Below are positions 1-5,451 of a DNA stretch of 5,451 bases, piece after piece. The stretch lies in NCBI GenBank assembly GCA_024400715.1, contig JAKSMH010000103.1, forward strand, positions 1 to 5,451, in the 5' to 3' direction. The notes beneath the pieces are model-generated. The model saw nothing but the letters and a program-made list of their open reading frames with translations, ran no database searches and had not been told where the DNA came from. Origin of the DNA: Bacteroidales bacterium (lineage in GTDB: Bacteria > Bacteroidota > Bacteroidia > Bacteroidales > WCHB1-69). Numbering within the stretch: position 1 is the stretch's first letter; each line of letters starts with the position of its first letter. Position numbers and translations under genes: made by a program.

Positions 1-1
1 T

Positions 2-241
2 TCTTATATTGATGGCAATAATCAAAACAAAACGTTAAAGGGACTAAAGGGGAAATGGCTGAATCTGAAGACGAAAATCAAGTATTTTTGGCAGTATCTT
101 CCAGAACGGAAACGCTTGGCCTACGTTGTTTTATCATTATTGGCAATTTTAATGCTGTTGGCTTCTTTCTTTCCTCAAATTATCGGTACCGGAGTGTGCG
201 TCGTAGCCATATATTTGCTCATTGTGATTCTGAAAAAATAA
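2..241 (+). CDS. C-terminal part of an unidentified membrane protein (5' end outside window)
   Basis: The frame starting at base 2 is open for 79 codons and ends at TAA 239-241, so the gene begins left of the window. The first half is basic and polar (many Lys, Asn, Gln). It is followed by two hydrophobic stretches: about LAYVVLSLLAILMLLASFF, then, after FPQ, IIGTGVCVVAIYLLIVIL. The protein ends in Lys-Lys. This looks like a pair of transmembrane helices at the C terminus of an integral membrane protein, with the basic segment before them probably cytoplasmic. I do not recognise the family. An overlapping frame at 55-282 on the same strand starts with ATG but runs 37 bases into aroE and has less protein-like composition, so this frame is preferred. 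The gene is convergent with aroE, with 4 bases between stop codons. Confidence 0.65.
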   Translation, partial: SYIDGNNQNKTLKGLKGKWLNLKTKIKYFWQYLPERKRLAYVVLSLLAILMLLASFFPQIIGTGVCVVAIYLLIVILKK

Positions 242-245
242 CAGA

Positions 246-992
246 TTACCGATTCCATATCTGCCACGACAAATCGGCCTGACGGTACAGCATTGGCAAA
301 CCGTTTTTCACTTGAGCCCGAAATTTTTGGGCCGCCCTGAGCAATTGGGTTTCTTCCGGATTGTAAATCAAATCATACACAAAATGCTCCTCTGTCAGCA
401 TTTCGCAATGGACAGGCAAGATTGAATTGATGAGAGGAAACATTCCAACAGGAGTGGCATTAATCCACAATTTCCTATCTTTTAGAATTTTATCCGTAAT
501 ATCCGCATAATTAATCACAAAATCTCCTTGATGAGAACGGGAAACAAAACGATAATCGATATTGTGTTTTTGTAAGACGGCCGCTACCGCCTTGGCAGCA
601 CCGCCGGCTCCGAAAACCAATGCCGTGTCGGGCAAATTCCAACCTTCCAGCAATGTTTCTTCAAAGGCCTGCGCATCGGTGTTATACCCTTTCAATATAG
701 GTTTATCGGACTGATTATCAACAACTTTTACACAATTTACCGCAGCGATTCTCATTACCCACTCATCCACTTCGCTTAAAAAAGACAATATTTTTTCTTT
801 ATAGGGAATGGTTACATTAAAACCTTCAATATCCGTATTTTCAAGTAAAAAACTGAAAAAATCGGTCAATTCAGAAAATTCAAAAAGCTCATATCGTGCG
901 TTTTTAATATTCTCATGACGAAATTTTTCACTAAAATATGCAGGAGAAAAACTATGTCCCAATGGATAGCCGAGCAAGCCAAAACGTCTCAT
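246..992 (-). CDS. aroE: Shikimate dehydrogenase (NADP+)
   Basis: Catalyses the NADPH-dependent reduction of 3-dehydroshikimate to shikimate in the cytoplasm, the fourth step of the common aromatic (chorismate) pathway. The 248 residues show the whole family pattern: shikimate-binding S14-x-S16 in GHSFSP, NVTIPYK with catalytic Lys65, AAVN with Asn86, GYNTD with catalytic Asp106, the Rossmann loop GAGGAAKA at 128-135, a phosphate-recognition-like S-R-S at 151-153, NATPVGM at 178-184, YDLIYNP at 206-212 and the C-terminal NGLPMLYRQA at 230-239. In NGLPM a Pro replaces the Gly usual in enterobacterial NGLGM. The length is shorter than E. coli AroE (272) but complete. The ATG at 992 lies directly before the MRRFGLLG strand and has no clear Shine-Dalgarno. 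It is the last gene of the TPR-dedA-aroE unit, 12 bases after dedA. No biochemical partner gene lies beside it. Confidence 0.97.
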   Translation of the reverse strand: MRRFGLLGYPLGHSFSPAYFSEKFRHENIKNARYELFEFSELTDFFSFLLENTDIEGFNVTIPYKEKILSFLSEVDEWVMRIAAVNCVKVVDNQSDKPILKGYNTDAQAFEETLLEGWNLPDTALVFGAGGAAKAVAAVLQKHNIDYRFVSRSHQGDFVINYADITDKILKDRKLWINATPVGMFPLINSILPVHCEMLTEEHFVYDLIYNPEETQLLRAAQKFRAQVKNGLPMLYRQADLSWQIWNR

Positions 993-1004
993 CAGTCTGG
1001 AAGA

Positions 1005-1805
1005 TTATGCATATTTTTCGGTATCTTCGACTGGATTGTTCTTCTTCTTTTTCAATCCTTTATAAATCAAATATAAAATAAAGAGAACACCCAGACCCAA
1101 CAACACATACGACAATTCGTGGCTGTATTGGTTGATGATATCTTGCTGTCCGTGAGCTATATAGCCCAAGACAGCCAAAATGATATTCCAAGAACCGGAG
1201 CCCAGAATCGTATATAAAACGAATGGAGCGATATTCATTTTAGCCAAACCGGCGGGAATCGAGATCAATTGGCGGATACCGGGAACTAAGCGGCCAATGA
1301 AAGTGGAAGAATTACCATGTTCCACGAAATAGTTTTCTGCTTTCTTCACTTTTTCGCTATCCAGCAACAAAAAATGGCCGACTTTGCTATCGGCGAACCA
1401 ATATACGATGGGGCGTCCTAAGAAATAAGCCAGATAATAATTGATGAAAGCACCTATCAACGCACCTAAGGTGGCCACCAAGACTATCAATAAGATATTG
1501 ACAAAGGGCGAATTAGTGACATACAAAACCGAATTATCCGGATTGCAGGCCTGATAAGCCGCAGGCGGCACCACCACTTCAGACGGAAACGGAATAAACG
1601 AACTTTCCAAGGCCATCAACATCGTAACCGTCACATAGTTCAGGTTTTGATTATACCAATCCACCACACGAAGAACTAACGAACTTTCCTCCTGGGCAGC
1701 CACCGTAGTCACCGTATCAGGTGCGGCAGTGGCAACTGTATTTTGGGCATTGGCAGAGCCCAAGGTTAACAATATGAGTAATAAAACACAAATTTTCTTC
1801 ATCAT
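1005..1805 (-). CDS. DedA-family (SNARE-associated/VTT domain) inner-membrane protein with N-terminal signal-like extension
   Basis: Polytopic inner-membrane protein of the DedA family. Members are linked to membrane homeostasis and, in some bacteria, to undecaprenyl-phosphate recycling; which role applies here is not visible. Family landmarks are present: ESSFIPFPSEVVVPPA (67-82) with Glu67 and Glu76 near the positions of the essential acidic pair, the small-residue helix GALIGAFINYYLAYFLGR (114-131), the hallmark FIGRLVPGIRQLISIPAG (169-186) with Arg172 and Arg178, and GSGSWNIILAVLGY (202-215). A C-terminal helix (about 231-248) is followed by a Lys-rich tail. Residues 1-21 look like a Sec signal peptide ending SANAQ, followed by about 20 Thr/Ala/Val-rich residues before the DedA domain. 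The ATG at 1805 overlaps the TPR stop codon (ATGA). A second in-frame ATG follows at once (MMKK), so the exact initiator is uncertain by one codon. Confidence 0.94.
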   Translation of the reverse strand: MMKKICVLLLILLTLGSANAQNTVATAAPDTVTTVAAQEESSLVLRVVDWYNQNLNYVTVTMLMALESSFIPFPSEVVVPPAAYQACNPDNSVLYVTNSPFVNILLIVLVATLGALIGAFINYYLAYFLGRPIVYWFADSKVGHFLLLDSEKVKKAENYFVEHGNSSTFIGRLVPGIRQLISIPAGLAKMNIAPFVLYTILGSGSWNIILAVLGYIAHGQQDIINQYSHELSYVLLGLGVLFILYLIYKGLKKKKNNPVEDTEKYA

Positions 1806-3199
1806 GGCTTATACAATTCTATTAATTCATTTACTTCGGGAAAAGTTTCCAATATGGGATCAAAGGACAGAAACTCATTTTTCCCTTCGTAATTAATGAG
1901 CAGTGCATCGGACAAATAGTCACTGCCTTTTTTCACTTCGTTATTTAAAAAGCATACCGCAGCCAGGTAATATCCTATCTTTTCCGTGATTTCGGGATCG
2001 TCTTTATGGGCTTCCAAGACCTCGCGGGCTACTTCATAGAAATTATTTTCACAGCAATACAGTACAAAAAACTTATAAAAGTCGGCTTTGTTTTCCAACT
2101 GATCCAGCGTCAAGGTAAAAAACTCGTTCAACTTGGCCATTTGCTGCTCTTCGTCATAATAGGGCAAAGACTCAAAAAGCAGTTCAAAACTTTGAGGATT
2201 GAGGGCGAAGGCCTTTTCAATGAAAACGCGGGCTTCATCAATTTTGCCCTGATCTTTCAGCAGCGTCGCAATACCCAAAATCGCATCTCCGTGATTAGGA
2301 TTGATAGCCAAAGCCTTCTGGTAATAATTCATTGCTTCCTCGTCCCTTTCCTTCACGGCCAGACAATCCGCTATACAAGTCAGCGAGTTAAAATCCTCAT
2401 TATCTTGATCATACGCAATATGATAATGTTCAAGGGCGTTGTCATAGTCCTTGCATTCGAAGTAGCAATTAGCGATATTATAGTGTGCCGTTGGGGTATC
2501 CTCATTGATACTCAACACATATTGATAGGCATCGATGGCCTTGTCGTATTCTTTGTTCCAGCTATAGGAGAGGCCCAGGCCGAACCAACAACCCTGATAC
2601 AAGGGAAATTCGTTCGTCAGTTGAGAATAAAAGGCGATACCGTCTTCGTATTGTTTGTTTTCTTCAAGAAGAAATGAAAAACTAAAGAGTTGTTCGTCAA
2701 AGGACTCATCTTCCTTCAAGGCGAAAATAGCGTGATGCAAGGCCTGTGTAACATCTTTCTTTTTCAGGTATTCGTAAGCCAGAAGGAAACGCACGTCAGG
2801 GAATTCCGGATCCAATTCCAAAGCTTTTTTCAGCCAATGGAAAGAATGGTCCTCTTCGCCCAACAATTTTGAGAGCATCACTTTTTCGAGGTAGAACTCG
2901 GCGTTGGGCGGAAATTCATCTTCTATGGCATTGAGTTCCTGCTGGGCATCACCCAAACGCATTTGCAGGGCCAATTTCTTCACCCGCAAAATTCTAAAAA
3001 ACGAATCGGAAGGATACAAGCGAATGGCGTATTCTATGGCTTCTGATGCGGTATCGATATCCATTTCGCGCATCAATTCGTCAATCACGATTTCCAGCTC
3101 TTCGGCATCGAAAAACGCAGAAGAACCGTTCGCCATCATTGTACGGAAACGGTCAACCAGTTCTTTTGCTTCTTTTTCTTCTGCCTCAAAATCGCTCAT
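1802..3199 (-). CDS. Tetratricopeptide repeat (TPR) protein, cytoplasmic
   Basis: A 465-residue, strongly acidic protein with no signal peptide or membrane segment, built almost wholly of helical TPR-type repeats. The clearest units are residues 202-235 (GLGLSYSWNKEYDKAIDAY), 236-269 (NIANCYFECKDYDNALEHY), 270-303 (CIADCLAVKERDEEAMNYY, then ALAINP) and 304-337 (GIATLLKDQGKIDEA, then AFALNP). More degenerate repeats precede them at about 100-167, and divergent helical repeats follow at about 370-430. TPR arrays mediate protein-protein contacts; no enzyme motif is visible and no partner can be named. It is the first gene of the operon with dedA, to which it is joined by a 4-base ATGA overlap that suggests translational coupling. 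The ATG at 3199 is chosen because it gives the MSDFEAEEKE start and lies about 40 bases downstream of a candidate promoter. Confidence 0.92.
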   Translation of the reverse strand: MSDFEAEEKEAKELVDRFRTMMANGSSAFFDAEELEIVIDELMREMDIDTASEAIEYAIRLYPSDSFFRILRVKKLALQMRLGDAQQELNAIEDEFPPNAEFYLEKVMLSKLLGEEDHSFHWLKKALELDPEFPDVRFLLAYEYLKKKDVTQALHHAIFALKEDESFDEQLFSFSFLLEENKQYEDGIAFYSQLTNEFPLYQGCWFGLGLSYSWNKEYDKAIDAYQYVLSINEDTPTAHYNIANCYFECKDYDNALEHYHIAYDQDNEDFNSLTCIADCLAVKERDEEAMNYYQKALAINPNHGDAILGIATLLKDQGKIDEARVFIEKAFALNPQSFELLFESLPYYDEEQQMAKLNEFFTLTLDQLENKADFYKFFVLYCCENNFYEVAREVLEAHKDDPEITEKIGYYLAAVCFLNNEVKKGSDYLSDALLINYEGKNEFLSFDPILETFPEVNELIELYKP

Positions 3200-3208
3200 A
3201 TCAACAAT

Positions 3209-3391
3209 TTAAGTTAATTTCTTAATTTTAAAATTGGGGGTGCAAACATACATAAAATTTTTGACTTGACGCACCCTTTGAAATGAACAAAAATATTGGG
3301 GCCGGTTTTGACAACATTCATTGAAATACAGTATCCAATCAATAACATCAGAAGTCGATAAATCACTTTCTACTGAAAAAATAGGAATCAT
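3209..3391 (-). pseudogene. Probable 5' remnant of a grasp-with-spasm-type ATP-grasp peptide maturase
   Basis: A 60-codon frame opens with ATG at 3391, one base after the stop of the DUF6624 gene (TAA-T-ATG), the spacing expected of a true operon gene. Its first residues, MIPIFSVESDLSTSDVIDWI then LYFNE, fit my recollection of the N terminus of ATP-grasp maturases from Bacteroidota grasp-with-spasm RiPP systems: a short beta strand, then D-x-S-T-x-x-V-I-x-W-L. After about residue 25 (near base 3317) the similarity ends. The rest (CCQNRPQYFCSF onward) is low-quality sequence that crosses the TPR promoter region and stops at 3209. An intact maturase has several hundred residues, so the ATP-binding and catalytic parts are absent and the product should be inactive. 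No other frame in 3209-3320 resumes an ATP-grasp-like sequence by eye. Family assignment rests on a short motif from memory; a chance 60-residue frame or an unrelated small protein remains possible. Confidence 0.5.
3243..3250 (-). promoter_or_regulatory. Candidate Bacteroidota -7 promoter element for the TPR-dedA-aroE operon
   Basis: Read on the minus strand the bases are TATGTTTG, an exact match to the Bacteroidota -7 consensus TAnnTTTG, about 43 bases before the TPR ATG and oriented correctly. No good -33 TTTG is seen at the usual distance, so support is partial. A second match, TATTTTTG, lies at 3288-3295 and could be an alternative. GGGTGC (3238-3243) and GCACCC (3271-3276) form a 6-bp inverted repeat around the element, which could be an operator or chance. 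Confidence 0.4.
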
Positions 3392-3392
3392 A

Positions 3393-5006
3393 TTACATAA
3401 TATTTCTCATAATAAATTTGTTTAAATGCTTCTCTATTCCTTGCCAAACCTCCAAAGCAGGTAATTGTATCGAGAAACGTCTTTCGTTTACCTTTCGAGG
3501 TTTATACAACGGAACTTGCTGAGTGAAAAATTTTTGTCCGTAGTAAGATTTTCCGAAAAGTCTAAAATAAACATCGTCATATAATTCTGCATAATCAAAC
3601 AGGTGGTAATTGCCCAATTTAACCTGTCTAAATAACCATTTAAAAAATGTTTGATAATTATTTTTAGATAATGTTTTAGATTTGTTTATTATGAGTTCTT
3701 TAATATGTCCGTTCCATGCATCAAAAGTATAACGAGGATAAAATCCATTGTCCAACACATTTACAAGAGTATCAAACGAAGTAATATTATTGAGCTTGTT
3801 ATTGCCATCTTTAGCTATGAATTGTTCATAACTGGATCTTAATTCGGCATAATTGGCTTTCACCGAATCCAAGAGAAGTTCTGGAAGTCTCCAATCTTCT
3901 CCCCATTGTTTGCCACAAAGTACCATTTTTTTCGCTTGGTGAACTGCCGAAGATGTATCACCTTCCAAAAGAAACAATGCCAACACTTCCAAATCTCTCG
4001 GAAAATCATAAATACTTTGGTCAAAATACCATTCTCCTGCCCCTTGACTATTTCCTTTTTGCCAGTATGCACTGATATTACTATACATTTGGTTGATATT
4101 AGGATAATAATGATTCAGATAGTCTATGTAATCTGGGTATATAGACAAGGTATCAATACCCAATCTCATAACATAATCGGAAAAGGATGGGAGCCCCATC
4201 ATCAATCGACGTTGGTCAAGGTTTTGCATATCAATGATTGGATAATATCCTATCACCGTGTCTTGTTGCATCAGTTGGGTGCCATATATTTGTGGGCGAC
4301 CTTGAGATACTAAATACCGGTCTTCCATGTATGCAAGTGAACTTCTATCAGCATTATTTTCAAAAACGGCTTGTCTATAATATTTTAAAAATTCTGGCAT
4401 ATACGTATAAGAATGTTGAGCTATCAACCATGCCTGCTTTGACCCGTTTCGACCAACAAGTTTCCATGAGGGAAATCCATACTCTGCAATCAGTTCTTGT
4501 AGTTTGATTGTGTTGATTGAGTCAATTTTATTCATTTGTTCACTGATTTCGTCAGTCCATCCCTGTTCGTTTATCTTTTGTCTGATGGTTTGGTCTATTT
4601 TTGCCATAATGACCAATGAATCAATAAATGGTTGGCACTTTTGTTTTTCGGCAATCTGGATAAGAGAATCCAAGGTAGGCCAATAGTCACGTTTTCGTAA
4701 GTTTATATTTTCAAAAAAATCTTGATTGAAATCTTGCCTTTCCAAACCATTTGATTGAACAAGTCTATATAGCAATGCTTTTGCCTTTACGGAGTCGCTA
4801 GACTTTTCTGCGGAAATATAATATTTCCATAAGTCATGGAAATAGGTTATCGACTCAGTGGAATCAACGGAAGAGAACAAGGTATAAGCCGTTGTAATTT
4901 CAGAAGATTGGTATGCTTTTACAGCTTCATATAACAATGAAGTATTTTGCGCTTTTATAGTCAGAAACAATGTAAAAAAAACAAATAAAAAGAAGATTTT
5001 TTTCAT
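3393..5006 (-). CDS. Exported DUF6624-domain protein in the RiPP locus
   Basis: A 537-residue protein with a Sec signal peptide (MKKIFFLFVFFTLFLTIKAQ, likely cut after Ala19), so probably periplasmic or exported. Residues about 20-110 are helical and could be repeat-like. Residues about 110-285 match the DUF6624 pattern: D138-Q139-x-x-R142, D162-x-x-N165, EYGFP (175-179) with a following G185, Q197-H198, AYMEDR (225-230), GRPQIYGTQ (236-244) and RRLMMGL (266-272). The biochemical role of this domain is not known to me. The C-terminal ~250 residues, rich in Tyr, Trp and Phe, are unrecognised. The ATG at 5006 is preferred over an in-frame GTG at 5063 because it starts the signal peptide and leaves the hairpin at 5026-5053 outside the coding sequence. 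It lies 59 bases after the precursor gene and 1 base before the ATP-grasp remnant, suggesting one operon. Base composition is more AT-rich than the genes to its left. Confidence 0.82.
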   Translation of the reverse strand: MKKIFFLFVFFTLFLTIKAQNTSLLYEAVKAYQSSEITTAYTLFSSVDSTESITYFHDLWKYYISAEKSSDSVKAKALLYRLVQSNGLERQDFNQDFFENINLRKRDYWPTLDSLIQIAEKQKCQPFIDSLVIMAKIDQTIRQKINEQGWTDEISEQMNKIDSINTIKLQELIAEYGFPSWKLVGRNGSKQAWLIAQHSYTYMPEFLKYYRQAVFENNADRSSLAYMEDRYLVSQGRPQIYGTQLMQQDTVIGYYPIIDMQNLDQRRLMMGLPSFSDYVMRLGIDTLSIYPDYIDYLNHYYPNINQMYSNISAYWQKGNSQGAGEWYFDQSIYDFPRDLEVLALFLLEGDTSSAVHQAKKMVLCGKQWGEDWRLPELLLDSVKANYAELRSSYEQFIAKDGNNKLNNITSFDTLVNVLDNGFYPRYTFDAWNGHIKELIINKSKTLSKNNYQTFFKWLFRQVKLGNYHLFDYAELYDDVYFRLFGKSYYGQKFFTQQVPLYKPRKVNERRFSIQLPALEVWQGIEKHLNKFIMRNIM

Positions 5007-5025
5007 AGTTATACCAAAAAATGTA

Positions 5026-5053
5026 TTTGGGCAGAAATATGTCTCTGCCCAAA
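5026..5053 (-). terminator. Perfect 10-bp hairpin between precursor and DUF6624 gene (likely attenuating terminator or RNA-stabilising stem)
   Basis: The arms TTTGGGCAGA (5053-5044 on the minus strand) and TCTGCCCAAA (5035-5026) are perfectly complementary, with an 8-base loop (5036-5043). In the sense direction the stem starts 12 bases after the precursor stop codon. It is followed, after TACA, by a run of six T, which is a little distant for a classical intrinsic terminator. The position suits partial termination or 3'-end protection that yields more precursor mRNA than downstream mRNA, a common arrangement in peptide natural-product operons. That role is inferred; the stem itself is seen directly. 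Confidence 0.65.
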
Positions 5054-5065
5054 GGAATTCCACAC

Positions 5066-5311
5066 TTACGGTCTTGAAATATTTGTTGTATCTGTAGCTG
5101 TTGTATCACTTGGCATACTGCTGAAATCAGGATCCTGAAATTTCAAAGTATGTTTATCCAAATGCCAATCATTCGGTTGACCAGAAGGTCCATCTGTCTT
5201 AACCCAATAATCTTGGTACGTCCAATTCCAAGATTGTTGTCCTCCAACAACATTTCTTGGATTTTCAATTTTTAAATGTTCAAATTCTTTTAACAATTTA
5301 TCTTTTTTCAT
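5066..5311 (-). CDS. Putative RiPP precursor peptide with double-glycine leader
   Basis: An 81-residue peptide with a 24-residue charged, amphipathic leader (MKKDKLLKEFEHLKIENPRN, then VVGG), ending in Gly23-Gly24. This resembles the GG-type leaders of Bacteroidota natural-product precursors, usually cut by C39-type peptidases. The 57-residue core is rich in aromatics at its start (SWNWTYQDYW, residues 27-36) and in Asp, Ser and Thr at its end (PSDTTATDTT, 67-76). Acid and hydroxyl side chains of this kind are what graspetide ATP-grasp ligases join as esters, which fits the ATP-grasp remnant downstream. There is no membrane segment, and Cys is absent, which argues against a lanthipeptide or disulfide bacteriocin. 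The ATG at 5311 is chosen; an in-frame TTG at 5320 would add three residues (MRK). GAGAAAG lies directly before the ATG and is too close to be a good ribosome site. The gene is first in the DUF6624/ATP-grasp unit. Whether the peptide is still matured is unknown. Confidence 0.72.
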   Translation of the reverse strand: MKKDKLLKEFEHLKIENPRNVVGGQQSWNWTYQDYWVKTDGPSGQPNDWHLDKHTLKFQDPDFSSMPSDTTATDTTNISRP

Positions 5312-5355
5312 CTTTCTCAAAATTTGGCGATGTCCCTGCGGGGGGCACCTGTTTT

Positions 5356-5411
5356 AGGGAATAAGTAATAGGGAATAGGTAATAGGGAGTAGGTAATAGG
5401 GAGTAGGGAGT
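5356..5411. repeat. Tandem array of four 14-bp units (eight heptads)
   Basis: Four imperfect 14-bp copies lie head to tail: AGGGAATAAGTAAT (5356-5369), AGGGAATAGGTAAT (5370-5383), AGGGAGTAGGTAAT (5384-5397) and AGGGAGTAGGGAGT (5398-5411). Each unit is itself two related 7-bp pieces of the form AGGGAAT or AGGTAAT. The array begins 45 bases upstream of the precursor ATG and encodes nothing evident. Such low-complexity heptads can vary in copy number by slippage and could alter spacing in the precursor's upstream region. The rest of 5321-5451 shows no gene and no convincing TAnnTTTG element on the minus strand. Confidence 0.88.
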
Positions 5412-5451
5412 ATGTGTTGAGTTTTCTTATTCACCTTTTTGCTCCGCCAAC

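Noticed and set aside
55..282. 75-codon ATG-started frame on the plus strand
   Set aside because: It overlaps aroE and runs out of frame with the longer open frame 2-241, whose translation has a coherent basic-then-two-helix pattern and stops just before aroE.
2006..2872. Two plus-strand open frames opposite the TPR gene
   Set aside because: They lie entirely within the well-supported TPR coding sequence on the other strand, and their hydrophobic, Ile/Phe-rich translations are typical antisense shadows.
3906..4686. Several plus-strand frames opposite the DUF6624 gene
   Set aside because: They lie inside the DUF6624 coding sequence, overlap each other and show no family motif.
5007..5063. 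19-residue N-terminal extension of the DUF6624 protein from a GTG at 5063
   Set aside because: It would bury the signal peptide behind a non-signal-like segment and put the perfect 10-bp hairpin inside the coding sequence. The ATG at 5006 gives a standard signal peptide.
4927..5109. 60-codon minus-strand frame spanning the precursor/DUF6624 gap
   Set aside because: It overlaps the precursor end, the hairpin and the signal peptide in another frame; no motif.
5331..5348. G-rich stem TGTCCC/GGGGCA upstream of the precursor
   Set aside because: The plus-strand stem needs a G-T pair and becomes mismatched on the sense strand of the precursor; too weak to call a terminator or a REP element.
5425..5451. 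Possible end of an upstream minus-strand gene at the window edge
   Set aside because: Two frames give short tails (VGGAKR-stop and LAEQKGE-stop), but under ten codons are visible and nothing distinguishes them.
1..5451. CRISPR array, tRNA, rRNA, riboswitch, insertion sequence
   Set aside because: No spaced direct repeats, tRNA-like cloverleaf, rRNA-like stretch, transposase motif or terminal inverted repeats were seen on either strand.

Overview
The window looks like a chromosomal segment of a Bacteroidota (probably Bacteroidales) genome. Three things point there: a compact shikimate dehydrogenase and a DedA protein with Bacteroidota-like motifs, exported proteins whose signal peptides end in '-NAQ' or '-KAQ', and start codons without clear Shine-Dalgarno sequences but with TAnnTTTG-type -7 promoter elements. 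All complete genes lie on the minus strand. The species cannot be named from this sequence.

Layout from left to right. Bases 2-241 (+) hold the C-terminal 79 codons of an unidentified membrane protein, which converges on aroE with only 4 bases between the stop codons. Bases 246-3199 (-) hold a tight three-gene unit, transcribed right to left: a cytoplasmic TPR protein, a DedA-family membrane protein (ATGA overlap) and aroE (12-base gap). A candidate promoter lies just upstream of the TPR gene. This part is ordinary housekeeping DNA.

Bases 3209-5311 (-) are accessory in character and visibly more AT-rich. In transcription order they carry an 81-residue peptide with a double-glycine leader (a likely RiPP precursor), a perfect 10-bp hairpin just after its stop, an exported 537-residue protein with a DUF6624 domain, and, one base after that gene's stop, a reading frame whose first ~25 residues resemble the N terminus of the ATP-grasp peptide maturases of 'grasp-with-spasm' RiPP systems. 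The resemblance then stops, and the remaining sequence runs into the promoter region of the TPR operon. I read this as the decayed or deletion-truncated end of a RiPP operon joined to a housekeeping operon. No radical-SAM/SPASM partner, transporter or intact ATP-grasp is in the window; they would have to lie beyond base 5451 or elsewhere, or have been lost.

Bases 5321-5451, upstream of the precursor, contain a 14-bp (2 x 7 bp) tandem repeat array and no recognisable gene.
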